From contig CAYQTO010000008.1 of NCBI GenBank assembly GCA_964420455.1, forward strand, positions 1 to 50,399: a stretch of DNA of 50,399 nt, read 5' to 3'. Source of the stretch: CAYQTO01 sp964420455 (GTDB lineage Bacteria; Sumerlaeota; Sumerlaeia; SLMS01). This document shows positions 33,701 through 44,600 of the stretch, one piece after another. The notes under the pieces are model-generated. The model saw only the letters and a list, made by a program, of their open reading frames with translations. It did not search any database and was not told the DNA's origin. Positions within the stretch are counted from its first letter, which is position 1. Every line of letters begins with the position of its first letter. A program made the translations under genes and the position numbers.

Positions 33701-36160
33701 ACCATGGAATCGAACGGCGTGGCCCGCGCTGCCCAGGTCCTGCACCGGATGCCCCTTTCCCAACTGGCGGACCTCGCGGGCAACAGGGCGCAACTTGGAA
33801 TGGATTTTTCCGGCCAGCGCCCGGATGCCCGGTCGCCACTTTCGCTCCGTGCCCGCCTCACCGGGAACGGTCTCGACGTGCTCCCCGGGGTCCTTCGCCC
33901 CCTCGCGATGGAGGCGACGGGGAATCTGGTTGTCTATACAGATGGCGCGAGTGAGCTGGGTTCCCTCTCAGCCTCGATCCGCGAGGAGGGTACGGAGGAG
34001 CCTCTGCTGGCAATGGAGCTTGGGGAATCGCTCCGCTTCCCGCCGCCGGGTGAGGCCGATGGTCTGGCTCGTCTGCGACTCGGCGTTGCGAAGGAACTCG
34101 CGCGGCTGGCGCCGCGCCTGGCCGGCTTTCCACTTCCTCCCCTTGGACGTCCAATTTCCGGCGGCGCCGTCGAGGGGGTCATCGAGCTGGACCTGCCAGC
34201 CCGGTTGGAGCAGACCGTGGACGTCCCCGCCCGATCGACCCGGTTCCTTCTCCGCGTCGACGATCTCGCCCTTGCCGGGCACCCGCAGCGCTTTGAATCC
34301 GTCTTCGGGGGGACGCTCCGGTCGCAGGACGGGTTCCTCATTCTGTCCCCAGGGCGCTGGCTCTGGTCGATCGACGGGGAACGAGCCGGCGAGGTCGTCT
34401 ATACAGCGAATGTGGAGGCGGCCTCCCGTGTCTATCGCCTCCAGGTGGATCTCCGCGACTTTGGGCCAGGCATACTGGCAGCCATGCCCGGCCCCCTCGC
34501 GCCCTGGGCTTCACTTCCGCGGGCCCGACTCGCCGCCGCCATTCAGCTCAACGGTTCGCTCGGTGGTCCGCATCATGTGCTGACGCTCGAGGCGCGGGCG
34601 CGCGACCTCGGCTTGCCCTCGCCGGTCCTCGATACCCCGCCCCCACCCTCGCCACCGCTTCATGCTGATGTTTCCCTCACGGCCGCCGTCGACGATGGCA
34701 CCTCGCGGGTCCTGCTGTCGCTCCTCGACGCGCGGGTCGCCTATGGCGAACTGGACGAGATCGAGACCGGCGGCCCGCTCCCGGAAAGCCTCCCGCAGTT
34801 GATCCATCTCGAGAAGTCGCTCCCGGTTGCGCTCTATTTGGAGAAGCGGAACCCGGTGGCTTTCGGCGAGGAGGCGGAAGGGCTTCGTGCGACCGTGGGG
34901 CCCGTGCCCCTCGAGCAGTTTCGGGGAACGTTGGCGCGCCTCGCCGGCCTTCCCATCCACGAGGGCCTGCTGGAGGGCGAGGTCTTCCTGTCCTCCACAA
35001 ACGGCGACGAGCCCCTCGTGGACCAGATTGGCGCGGACTTACGGATCAGCGGCGGGCGCTGGGGCCGATCCGATGGAGCCACCCACCCCTTCACCTCCGA
35101 AATGCGCCTTCGTCTTGGGACACGGCCCGGGGCACGCCGGCTCGAGGAGTTGGCGATTACGATGAACTACCCGAACGAGCCCGCCCGCTCGCGCGACCAC
35201 CTGATGCTGTCGGGCGTGATGGAGCGGACAAACGGTTTGGACGGAACCATCGGTTGGCGGGCGATGGCAACGGTCCGCTCGGAGTCCCTCGCCGTCGACC
35301 GCCTCCTGGGCCTCGTTGGCGACGTGCAGGCACTCCTGCCCGAGGGAGCGCCTGCCACCGCGGGGGAGGACGATGACCAAACCGGTGTCTATATCGAGAC
35401 GCTGTTCGCCGATGTCGACGAGGTTTCCGCGGAACTGAAGGGTCGCCTCGCGAATCTGACCTTTGGGCAGATCGCCGTCACCGGTGCTGATTTCGATGCG
35501 CGGGTGGACAAGGAGGAGTTGGTGCTGGAGGGGTTCCGGGCGCTCCTCGAGGAGGGGGAAATCGTGTCCTCCGGCCGCCTCGATTTTGATCGCGGGAGCC
35601 TCCCTTGGGATTTCGACCTCGCGGTGGACGGCCTCGCGCTGGAGCCCTGGGTTAACACGTTTGCACCGGTCGCGGCGGAGCAGATGGACGGCGGGCAGCT
35701 TTCGGCGGAGGTACGGCTCGCCGGCAACGGATTCCGGCCGGTTGACTTGCGCGAGTCCCTCAACGGATTCGCCGCGCTAAAGCTACTCGATTGGCAGCCC
35801 GCCTTCCGGGAAGGTCCCGTCCCCCTCGATCTCCGCGCACCCCTCAGCGTGGAAGGCACCGTGCTGCTGCGCAGGAACACCGGCGTGGTGCGCCTGGTCA
35901 GCCTCTGGCATCCCGAATGCCGCATCCGGGTCGACGGTCGCATCCAGCCACTGTTCCCGCCCAGAGGGACGAGTCGGGAGTTTCGCGCGCTGACCGATTA
36001 TCTGAGGACCACGGTTGTGGGCCCCGGGGGACGGTTCGAGTTGGTGGATGGCCGGTCGTACCCCCTTCGCCAGCCGGTCTATGGGGTCTTGTTGGAGACG
36101 GAGGGCCGCCTCGGACCCCAGGAGGGGGCGGAGACGCGGCTTCGCAGCCTGAATTACTGA
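30701..36160 (+). CDS. very large AsmA-like envelope protein
   Basis: A 1819-residue protein with one N-terminal membrane helix (about 21-43, LLTLLALVVGGVALTAMAG) after a basic start, so the rest faces the periplasm. The pattern after it (WEKFESHAFPPGITITGLSIHEP, LLRATRLDFRGGLDTRPGY) is that of AsmA/YhdP/TamB-type proteins, where small beta repeats form a long hydrophobic groove that moves phospholipids between membranes. Repeated units such as GRLDVEGFRLGAL, GHLSADLRIDL and GRLANLTFGQIAVTG-like blocks recur. The C-terminus (ALKLLDWQPAF...RTTVVGPGGRFELVDGRSYPL) resembles the AsmA C-terminal region. No catalytic motif. It is much longer than E. coli AsmA (617) and YhdP (1266). Five copies of the GTCTATA motif lie within it. 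Confidence 0.82.
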   Translation: MGSFGDKPHSSLKPRRLVRRLLTLLALVVGGVALTAMAGMLAFKSEAFWRSQIFGAVFGPYWDTSISWEKFESHAFPPGITITGLSIHEPNAPEQYLLRATRLDFRGGLDTRPGYIDLQRLEMEDLSVRYVLHGDDDSNLSRVLNRVFEGRNPLDSSPRIPDPEQWLWTVDTDDFEVDGFAYAFEDRRPSGDPIVYRYESQGPARVFSGPEDGDHPRRLTDYFALESFGEFTVRRGEVLASATGNLSVEVPRFADYPQTTLELNARLHPPRGESRFSVTATLPLERSAVRLKAIPLENIEADLMAAAGTPPIFTLREGTLDPLTGEIRGAYYLGTESDVLWRSLGAFIAPEGLRTLEDRLAPLPLGEDPVRLETSGRLAGEGILQYAIVDEAERLPLNLDTTGRLDVEGFRLGALDALGRFVREPGIAPNAPLPLDIGLEWFLDVEERGGSGALRLAATARPSGIEGVTVRTSIADPANPDRPITFNPFVDRGPQQFLTVIQRQLATLPVYTRVTSWEAFLGATETYLFGLLDAIGYLGMEDMSIRQEIELGGDEALGNFLRPILGDVTSAESGFLRVGAQIAEATGEAVWLVELDLRGVELGGLEGPIDFEGRVRLAREGSRVRAEEMRLELGRRQSDGRPPWTMRLVARGGSDDAEEPANFVDFDSGRLRFDLELTSVRRELLEVLERLQSFRIADGLAQPVSRRLLDRLGLRPGDPAATTQMRARLRGGFDDHIRIAAEIEATELPLAPILEGAGRPGGAPPTVSVRWDQQIVLDPESGRVAIDRINAALFADAGSTTPVLQFRFDPEDLVRLDLPRLEELLRAEAAQLSAGGHANPRPLPVLVAGFLGRIAAVGGTLREGEAAVHLSIHQFDLAPHRGFLSERGIPIVGGHLSADLRIDLVGEGRDPRLGGVGTLRVERLALAGLDEPVRELTSDFTFEDRDGFLHVRGLASTLTLGPDEGPVAVSCAIGFHPATGEEKWTLRIDPATEGALSVLATMESNGVARAAQVLHRMPLSQLADLAGNRAQLGMDFSGQRPDARSPLSLRARLTGNGLDVLPGVLRPLAMEATGNLVVYTDGASELGSLSASIREEGTEEPLLAMELGESLRFPPPGEADGLARLRLGVAKELARLAPRLAGFPLPPLGRPISGGAVEGVIELDLPARLEQTVDVPARSTRFLLRVDDLALAGHPQRFESVFGGTLRSQDGFLILSPGRWLWSIDGERAGEVVYTANVEAASRVYRLQVDLRDFGPGILAAMPGPLAPWASLPRARLAAAIQLNGSLGGPHHVLTLEARARDLGLPSPVLDTPPPPSPPLHADVSLTAAVDDGTSRVLLSLLDARVAYGELDEIETGGPLPESLPQLIHLEKSLPVALYLEKRNPVAFGEEAEGLRATVGPVPLEQFRGTLARLAGLPIHEGLLEGEVFLSSTNGDEPLVDQIGADLRISGGRWGRSDGATHPFTSEMRLRLGTRPGARRLEELAITMNYPNEPARSRDHLMLSGVMERTNGLDGTIGWRAMATVRSESLAVDRLLGLVGDVQALLPEGAPATAGEDDDQTGVYIETLFADVDEVSAELKGRLANLTFGQIAVTGADFDARVDKEELVLEGFRALLEEGEIVSSGRLDFDRGSLPWDFDLAVDGLALEPWVNTFAPVAAEQMDGGQLSAEVRLAGNGFRPVDLRESLNGFAALKLLDWQPAFREGPVPLDLRAPLSVEGTVLLRRNTGVVRLVSLWHPECRIRVDGRIQPLFPPRGTSREFRALTDYLRTTVVGPGGRFELVDGRSYPLRQPVYGVLLETEGRLGPQEGAETRLRSLNY

Positions 36161-36276
36161 AGGGTCGGGCTGCCCCCGATATGGAGCGTCCGGGATTCTT
36201 AGGCTTGCGGCATCCGCTCCCCCCTCCCCAAAACGAGACTTCACGCACGCGTATCCAACGGGGAACGTAAATACTC

Positions 36277-38532
36277 ATGCCCGAAATCGCCCGCGCGAAG
36301 GTCCTCCGCTGGCTGGCCGGCCTCGGACTGGTCCTCTTGGCGCTCTTGCTGGGGATGCCGCCAGCGGGGGCCCAGCCGGATGTCGGTGTCTGGCGGATCG
36401 CCATCGTGACCGGTCGCACACAGACGGAGGCAGAAGGTGATCTCGCAGCCTTTGCGGACCTCGAGGATGTCGCGATTTACCGATATCAGGGCCAATTCGG
36501 CATCTTTGCCGGAAGTTACCGGACGGAGCAGGCAGCAAGGGAGGCGGCTCAGCGACTTGCCGACGAAGCGGGCCTGATTTCACCGGAGGTCGTGCTGTTC
36601 CCCGCGGACGCGCCCACCGGGCCCGCGCCTGCCGACGCCTCCGAGACCGACACCGGTCGCTTCCGTGTGGTCGTGGGCCGCTTTGGTCAGCGGGCCAATG
36701 CGGCCACCCTCGAACAGACCCTCCTCGATAAGGGACTTCTCGACGTCGAGATCGAGCAATCCCGCGATGGCCAATTCATTGTCTACGCCGGGTTCCAGTA
36801 TCCCTCGCGGGCGGAGGCGGAAGCTTTTCAGGGCCAGCTCCGGGATCTGGGCATCGACATTCTCGAAATCGTGAATCTCGACGCGGCGGACGCGACCCAG
36901 CCTCTCAGTCCACGCGTTTCGGAACGCGAGAACGAGCTTCTGGTCGCCTTTCGTGCCGCCTTGGCGGAGAGCGATTTCCCCCGCGCCGCCCGCATTATCA
37001 GCGAGTGGCAAACCACAGATGCAACGAGCCCCTTGCTGGCAGAGGCGCAGGCGGAGCTGATCCAGCGTCAGGCGGCAGCCGCTTCCTCAACCCCTACCCC
37101 GATCCCCGAGGGCTTCGAGGTGCTGTCCGGCCAGGCGGAGCAGGCCGAGCGGGAAGGGCGCCTTCAGGACGCGATCGCCATCTGGCGTCGCATTCAGACC
37201 CTCCGCGACCTGACCGAGGAGCAGGGTTCCACAGCGAGTGGAGCCATCAGCCGCATCAACCAACGGATCTTCGAGCAGCGTGAGGCGGGCGAAACGGATG
37301 CCCGCAACGCCCTCGAGAGCTCGTCCGCGGGCGGCGATCCGGGCGGAGGAATCCTCACCTATGTGATTATCGGCGTGGTTGTGGTGATCATCGCCGGCGG
37401 AGGGGTCGTCTTCTTCCTGATGCGTTCCAAGGCCGGCGCTCCGGCCCCAGCCGCGAGACCTGCAGGCGGGCCCGCCATGAGTTCCGGAGGCGGTATCGGA
37501 TCGGGTGCGTCAGCCCGTTCTTTGGCATCCAGCGCGCCCTCGGCCGCGGGCGCCGCCCCGAAAGCCCCCGCTGGCCGGAAGCCCGGTGCCCCGGCGGCCA
37601 AGCCGGCTCCCAAGCCGGAACGCCCCCCTTCGTCGGAATCCATCCAGCTTGATGGAGGGGATGCCACCGCGGCGCCGACCGCAGCGAAGGCCCCCGACGA
37701 TGCCGCGCCTGACAAGGTTCCCTCGAGCAGCAGCGTCGACATCGAAGGGGCATTCACCGATGGCCCCCCCGCCTCCGCCAGCAGTGAGGCTCCCGCCGAA
37801 GCGGCTCCTGAGAGGCTGGCGCCGCCCCCCGACAAACGCCGCATTCCCCTTGTTCGTGAGACCTCCGGACAGGAGACGGAGGAGGAAGTCCCCGTTGGGG
37901 AGGTGAAGAAGGCGGAGCCGATGGCCCCAAAGCCCATGCCGGCTCCCGCCGTGCCCGCCGGGCCACGAGTCTTCTTCGAGCAGACCTTCGACGACGAGGA
38001 ACCGGAAGCGATCCCGAACGGTTGGTCTGGGGAGTATGGCTACGCCTCGCTCAAAATCGTCGACCGGGATGGGGGCGAGGGCCGTTGCCTGCGCTTCGAG
38101 AAGACCGCCGGCAATGGGAGTGCACTCTTCTCCTGCAAGTTCCCGGACGCCACGGGGCGCCTCGTCGTCCAGTATGACCTGCGCTGCGACAACAAGAACA
38201 AGTACCTGCTCGGGTTCTACCTCGAGAAGGATGCCGACTTCCGCCACTCGGTCCACACGGTGGTCCATCGCGACATCTCGAATCCGAACAAGGTCTCGCT
38301 CCGACTTCAGAACGAGCCGGCGGCCTACGAACTGGGCAAATGGGTCCGGATCCGATTCCATATCGATCTGTTGCGGGGCCTGATGGACGGTTACCTGAAC
38401 GACGATCCGGTTGCCCTCGGGGTGCGGATCGCCTCGCGACCCAAGAGCCTGAACACCCTGTCGATCCGCGACAATCTCGCCACCGAGGGCGTGCTTTTGA
38501 TCGACAACATCCGCGTCTTCCAAGACCGTTAG
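36277..38532 (+). CDS. SPOR-like / transmembrane / jelly-roll protein
   Basis: A 751-residue multidomain protein. It has a signal peptide-like N-terminus (LRWLAGLGLVLLALLLGMPPAGAQ). Two SPOR-like repeats follow (about 36-100, VWRIAIVTGR...YQGQFGIFAGSYRTEQAAREAAQRL; and 127-195, GRFRVVVGRF...QFIVYAGFQYPSRAEAEAF), the kind that bind denuded peptidoglycan. Helical, TPR-like sequence comes next, then a membrane helix (about 357-380, ILTYVIIGVVVVIIAGGGVVFF). An Ala/Pro/Lys-rich linker of about 170 residues leads to a C-terminal jelly-roll (LamG-like) domain (FFEQTFDDEEPEAIPNGW...LLIDNIRVF). If the signal peptide is cleaved, the jelly-roll would be cytoplasmic, which is odd. No named family recognised. 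Confidence 0.78.
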   Translation: MPEIARAKVLRWLAGLGLVLLALLLGMPPAGAQPDVGVWRIAIVTGRTQTEAEGDLAAFADLEDVAIYRYQGQFGIFAGSYRTEQAAREAAQRLADEAGLISPEVVLFPADAPTGPAPADASETDTGRFRVVVGRFGQRANAATLEQTLLDKGLLDVEIEQSRDGQFIVYAGFQYPSRAEAEAFQGQLRDLGIDILEIVNLDAADATQPLSPRVSERENELLVAFRAALAESDFPRAARIISEWQTTDATSPLLAEAQAELIQRQAAAASSTPTPIPEGFEVLSGQAEQAEREGRLQDAIAIWRRIQTLRDLTEEQGSTASGAISRINQRIFEQREAGETDARNALESSSAGGDPGGGILTYVIIGVVVVIIAGGGVVFFLMRSKAGAPAPAARPAGGPAMSSGGGIGSGASARSLASSAPSAAGAAPKAPAGRKPGAPAAKPAPKPERPPSSESIQLDGGDATAAPTAAKAPDDAAPDKVPSSSSVDIEGAFTDGPPASASSEAPAEAAPERLAPPPDKRRIPLVRETSGQETEEEVPVGEVKKAEPMAPKPMPAPAVPAGPRVFFEQTFDDEEPEAIPNGWSGEYGYASLKIVDRDGGEGRCLRFEKTAGNGSALFSCKFPDATGRLVVQYDLRCDNKNKYLLGFYLEKDADFRHSVHTVVHRDISNPNKVSLRLQNEPAAYELGKWVRIRFHIDLLRGLMDGYLNDDPVALGVRIASRPKSLNTLSIRDNLATEGVLLIDNIRVFQDR

Positions 38533-38606
38533 TCCGGAGTTATCAGGGGTCCGAAATGCCGGTGTTCGGGCCCTGAGCATGGCAGTACGGGCGGCCGTCA
38601 GGGAGA

Positions 38607-41600
38607 ATGGGAAACGCAACAAGCAACCTGATCCGGATGATCGACGATGCCATCGGCATCGGGGAATTGCTGGATCAGTTGGCCACCTCGCGGGCGCGCC
38701 GCGCCCTGCCGTGCGACTGTTTCTCCGGGGATGGCCCTGCCCGCCTCATTCAGAATCCCGACACCAACCAGGTCTCCTGCGTCGAGGCGGAATGCCCCCT
38801 TCATCAGGGAGCAACCCCTGCCAGCCTTTGCGCCGCCTTTCACGGGTGGGAATCGGCGGCGGCGGCTCTCTATCTTGCCGAGACCCATGACTTCTCGCTA
38901 GACGACGACACGATCGCGGATGTCCGCGCGGAGGCGGTGGAGCGTTACCGCGTCTCCCTCCGGAAGGGCGAGTTCCAGTCCGCGCGGCGGACCTTTCGCA
39001 CGGTTGTCATGACGCTGGGGAACGACCCGGCGGCAGGGGCAGACCTGCTGCTTGCAAGGATGGAAGGCCCGGAGCAGGTGGCGGAGCTCCAAACCGAGGT
39101 GGCGATGCTGCTCCTCGAGCGGGGATTGCGCGACGAGGCCCGGCGCGTCCTCGAGGAAAAGGCCCTCGCGGCCGACCCCGCCTTTCCCCGGGCCATGCTC
39201 CGCCTTTCCGAGATCCAACAGCAGGAGCATCCCGAATCTCCCTTGTGGGCGGAAACGCTCGTCCGCCTTGCGACCGTCTTCAACGCACGACGCGAGCATG
39301 AACTCGCCGAGCAGGTGCTCCTTCGGGCCGTTCCCGGTGTCGGCGGCACGCCCACCTTTCACCTCGCGATGGGCGAGGCCCTCCAGGGGCTGGGCCGCGT
39401 CGATGCCGCTACCTACGAGTACGAGAGCGCGTTTGAACGGTTTGTTAAGGCGGGGGAGAGCCGCCAGGCCCTGGTGGTGCTCGAGAGGCTGATCCATGGC
39501 GACCCCGCCTCGGAGGAACTGCGCCGCCGGGCACTCGCCATCCGGGAGGAAGTTCAGGACCAGGCGGGGATCGCCCGCGACCTGCTGGAGATTTCGCGGC
39601 TCGCGCTGGAGCGGGGGGATGAGGCCGGCGCGCGGGCATCGCTCGAGGAGCTGATCCGGCGCGTGCCCGAAACGGTGGAGGCGCAGGAGTCCCTCGCCGA
39701 CCTGGCGCTCCGCCATGACGACGCACCTGCGGCGGTGAAGCACCTCCTTGCCGCCATCGATCTGTATATACAGCGCGAGGACTTCGGGGAAGCCAACCGG
39801 GTGGCCGCCCGGCTCGCCGCCATCGTGGGCAAGTCGGAGCCGGACCTCGAGAAGTCGGCACTGCGATTCCTCGACCTCGGGCTGACGGAGGAGGCGGGTG
39901 CCCACCTGCTCGAACTCGCAGGCCGTCGGTTCCATGGGGGACACGCGGACGAGGCCGAAGCGGCGCTCCTGCTTCTTGCCGAGGCGGAAGGGACGCCCGT
40001 CGACGTGCTGGACGAAGCCGTGCGGCTGCTGCGGGTGAACCACCGCGACGCCGCCTGCCGATTGCTCACCCTTCGGCTTGCGCGGGCGGCCGCCGAGGCC
40101 GGGGCCGTGGATGTCGCGATCCGCTCACTTGACGAACTCGACCGTCTGGGGTTCGACACCGGAGTTGTGGAGGCGCGCATCGAGATTCTGATGAACGCCG
40201 GTGATGGCCGGCGCCTGGGCGAGATGGCCGCACGCGACTTGTCGCGCGCCGAGGAACATGGAGAGCATGACTTCGCCGAGCGCCTCTGCCGCCAGGTACT
40301 GGATTTCTTTCCCGATGCCATCGAGGTGGCGAACTGCCTTGCGGGGCTTCTGCTGGCATCGGACCGGGCGCCGGAGGCGGCCGCACAACTTGTCGCCATG
40401 GCTGCCAACGAGGCCCAACCCCGCGAAAGGCGCCTCGGCTGGCTGAACCAGGCCGCGGGCATCGACCCCACCAACAGCCGCCTCCATCTCCAGCGCGCCG
40501 CTCTCTGCATTCAGGAGGGCGACCAGACGAAGGCCTTTCACTGCTATACGGCAGCCCTAGGCAACGCACTCGACGGGGGAGACGCGGTCCTCGCCCGCGA
40601 GGCCCTCGAGGGAGCCGCCACCCTCCATCCCCAACACACCGATGTGCTCGAGGGACGGGGCCGTCTCGCATTGCTGGAGGGGGACCGGGCCGGCGCCGGC
40701 GAGCAATTCCGCGCCCTGCTCGAGCGGGCCATCGACTCCCTCGGTCCGAAGGACATCGCCGCCCGCTTCGCGCGCATCGAATCCTTCCTTCCCGGCGAGC
40801 CCGCCATCGCCGAGGTCTACCTCGGCTATCTGCACGAACACGGCACGCCGGCCGACTGTGTGCTGCTCCACCTTCTCCTCGCGGAGCACGCGGCAGGCGA
40901 AGGCGATTGGGAGGACGTGCAGGCCCACGCGGAGGCAGTGCTTGGGGCGGTGCCGGGCCACCTTCGCGCGCTTCGTCTTCGGGCCGATGCACTGACCTTC
41001 CTCGGCCAGCCGGAGGAGGCCGCAAGCTCCCTGTTGGTGGCGGCGCAGGCCGCCAACCATGCGGGCGACCACGAACAGGCACTCGCCTTCTGTTTCGACT
41101 ACGGGGCCCAGAGCACGTGGGCCCCACAAGCGATCGACGAGGTCTGTGCCAGCATCGAGGCGTTGCCCGATCCCGACGGAGGTCTCGAGTTCCTGCGGCG
41201 CCGTCTCGGGGATTCCGACACCGCGGCGGGGGTGTTCGCGAAGCTCTCCGAGGCGCTTGACGCACGAGGACGGCAGGAAGTGGCGGCGGCCGCCGCAAGG
41301 CACGCCTTTGAATGTGGCAGCGCGAACGTCGCCCTTGCCCGAATGGTGGCGCGAGAGAGGGCGTCCACGGGAGATGAGGAGGGCGCTCTTGCCGTCTGGC
41401 AGGAGATTGGCCATCGCGCGCGGAGCCTCCACGACACATCGGCCGAGCGGGCCGCGCTCGAGGCCCTCGCGGAATTCCAGCCGCAATCCCTCGACTTCGC
41501 GCTGGAGTTGGGCCGATTGCTCATGCGCGAGGGCGAGAGGGAGCAAGCCGTGGCCCGGCTGGAGGAGGCCCTCCATCTCGCAACCGCCGCAAAGGATTCC

Positions 41601-44600
41601 CGCCGGGGAGAAATTGCCCGGGAATTGCAGGCGATTGCGCCGACCCACGGGCTCGCCTGCGAAGCACTCCTTGCCGACGCCCTGGAGGCCGGTGATTACG
41701 AGCGGGCGGGGGAGCTCCTGCTGGAGCGGACCGGGGCGCTGCGCGGCGGTGGCCAACTGCGCGAGGCCGTGGGACTCCTCCGCGAGGGGCTCCAGTGGCC
41801 TTGGGAAGCTGTTCCGCTCCGCGCGGCGCTCGTCGACCTCCATGGCGAGTTGTTTGATTACGACGCACTCCGGGACGAGGCCTCGGCGCTGGCGTCGCGT
41901 TTGCACTCGGCAGGGGACGACGAGCTGGCGGCCGAGTCCCTCGCGCGGGCCGTGGAGATTCTGTGCGCACGGCACGAGTGGGCGAGAGCGGGCGCGCTGC
42001 TCGACGATCACGAGGAAATGGCACGGACGCGCCCGGAACTGCTGCGGGCTCGGGCCTCGGTGCTCGAGGGCGCCGGCGAGAAGGCCGCCGCCGTAAGCGC
42101 ATGGATCGAAGCGGCGCGGGCGACCGCCGAAGCGGGTGCCCCTTCCGAAGCCGAAAGTCTTCTGCGCAAGGCAGCTCGCCTCGGGCCCGATTCCATCGAG
42201 GCCCACCGGGCACTGGTGGAGCTTCTCGAACGGGAGAAGGACGACCACCTCGCCGACCTCATCCCCCTGTATAGACACCTCGCCGGGTTGTTGGCGGCGG
42301 AGGATGCTGCCGCCGAAAGCGCCGATTATCTTGGCCGCGTCCTCGACATCCTGCCCGATGACCGGTCCGCACTCACCGCGTTCCTGGAGGCCGGCGCTGG
42401 CGACGAGGAACGCCTTGCCAGCCGGGCGCGTTCCCTCCGCGAGCTGGCGGCCAAGGCGGGAGACGAAGCCCAGGAGGCCGTCGCGATTGGGGTGCTGATG
42501 CGCCTCGAGCCCGACCATGGCGAATGGCTGGAGCGCTATCTCGTCCTGAAGGGCGAGACCCTCGGGGAGGACGAGCAGCGCGAGTTGCGTCTCCGCCTGG
42601 CGGCCGGGTTGAGGGATGCCGGGCGCCAGGCCGACGCGATCCGTGCCTACCGGTCGATCCCCGTCGCCGCTGATCTTCCCCGGGAGCACCTTCTTGCCTA
42701 CGCCGCGCTTCTTTCGGAGGCGGGCGAGCTAGACGGCGAGATCGAGCCCCTCGCAGCGCTTGCCGGCCAGTGGTTCGAAGCTGACCGGCGCGAGGACGCG
42801 CTGGCCTTGCTGGAGGGATTGGCCGAACACGCCCCGGGAAATGCTTCCTTTCACGCCCTGGCGGGCCGGATGCTTGCCGCGGCGGGCGAGGAGGAGCAGT
42901 CCGCCTCCGTCTATACGCGGCTGCTGCTGCTGCCCGAGGTGCTCGAAGGCGGCAACGACGCGGCGGCATGGCTCGAGGAAGCCCGGGCGGCCCATCCGGA
43001 GAATGCCCGGGTCCTGGCGGCATGGACGGAGGCCGTGGTTGCCGCGGACGCTTCGAGGGCGGGCGAGGCGTACCTCGCCCTGGCCGAAGTGCAGGCGCGG
43101 TCGGGCGATGTCGCCGCCGCCGCAGAGTCCGCGGGCAAGGTGGTGGAACGGGCCGCGGGGAACGGGGAGTTGCTCTTCCGATTGGGCGAACTGCTGGCGA
43201 CAGCGCTCGATCAGCCGCACGACGCGGGGCGCGCCTTCCTCGAGGCCTCGGAGCACCTTGCCCCCCACGCTCCCGAGCGCGCCATCGAGGCGATCCAAAA
43301 GTCCGCCTCCCTGCTGCCGGAGGACCTTCAGGTGCAGCGGCGCAACGGCGAGATGCTGCAGAAGGCGGGTCGAACGAGCGAGGCCGCGAAGGCCCTTGTC
43401 GGGGTGGCCCGCCTCCTCGAGGAGCAGGGCCAGGCATCGGAAGCCCTCGAACCGCTCGAGCAGGCCGCCCGGCTCGCGCCATCCGCCGACGTCTATACGC
43501 GTCTCGCCCACCTCGCGGCGGAGCACGGGAACCCCTCCAAGGCGGTCCGTGCGTGGCTCAGGATCTCCGAGATTGCCGAGAAGGAGCAGGACGTCGCCAC
43601 CTACGTGGACGCCCTCCGGAAGGCACTGTCCATCGAGCCGGCCAACCACGAGCTCCTCCGGCGCCTTGCGATCAGCCTCCAGGCACGCAGCAGGACGGAT
43701 GAAGCGGCACGGGCCTACGTCGCCGGAATCGAGGAATTGCTCCGGTCCGGCGACATCGAGCACGCCATGGACCTGAAGGCGGACGCGATTTCCGTCCTCG
43801 GCCCCCAGACGGTGCTGCTGCGCGAGTCCGCCCGCGCCTTCGAGGAGGAGGGAATCCCGGAACTCGCCGCACGGGACCGCCTCACCCTTGCGCGCCAGTT
43901 TCAGCGGGAGGATCGCCTCGCCGAGGCGCTCGCCGAGGCGGAGGCCGCCGCCATCCTGCATCCCAACGATCCGAAGACCGACACCGTCCGGCTCGAGCTC
44001 CTGCTCCAGATGGGGCGCAAGGACGAGGCCCTCGAGCTTGGGCTGCCGGTGATCCGGCGCCAGATCGACGCCGGTCATGCGGCGGCGCTCGTCGTGGCCT
44101 GCCGCCAACTCGAGCATGCCTTCCCCGAAGATCCGCGAGTCCTGCGCCTTTACGCCGAGGCGCTGGGACAGGAGGGCACCCAGGCGACCGCCGCCGGGGT
44201 CCTTCGTTCCCTCGCGGCGGCCTGCCTCCGCGAGGGCGACGAGCAGGGCGAGCTCGAGGCACTCGCCCGCCTCCACGGGCTCGACACCTCCCTCACCCAC
44301 GAGGAAACTGCTCGTTTCGCGGCTCTGTCGATTGCGCACGACGACAAGGAGACAGCCTCGGCGCGCGTCCTGCCGCTGCTTGAGCGGGCCACGCGACAGC
44401 AGGAGGAGGGCTTGCTCCGGGACCTGGTGCTGCTGCTTGAAGACCGGCTTGGCGACGACCCGACGGTGCGCCGCGCGGCCCTTTCCCTGGCGCGAGGGCG
44501 AGGCGACGAGACGGCAATTCTCGCCGAGGCGGTCCGCTGCGCCGATGTTTTCCTTGAGAAGGGAGCTCCCGGCGAAGGAATTGAAGTACTCGAGGATCTG

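Noticed and set aside
40557..42689. 710-aa open frame on the minus strand
   Set aside because: Antisense to the TPR gene; arises from the G+C codon pattern. The other long minus-strand frames at 42373-44339 are the same.
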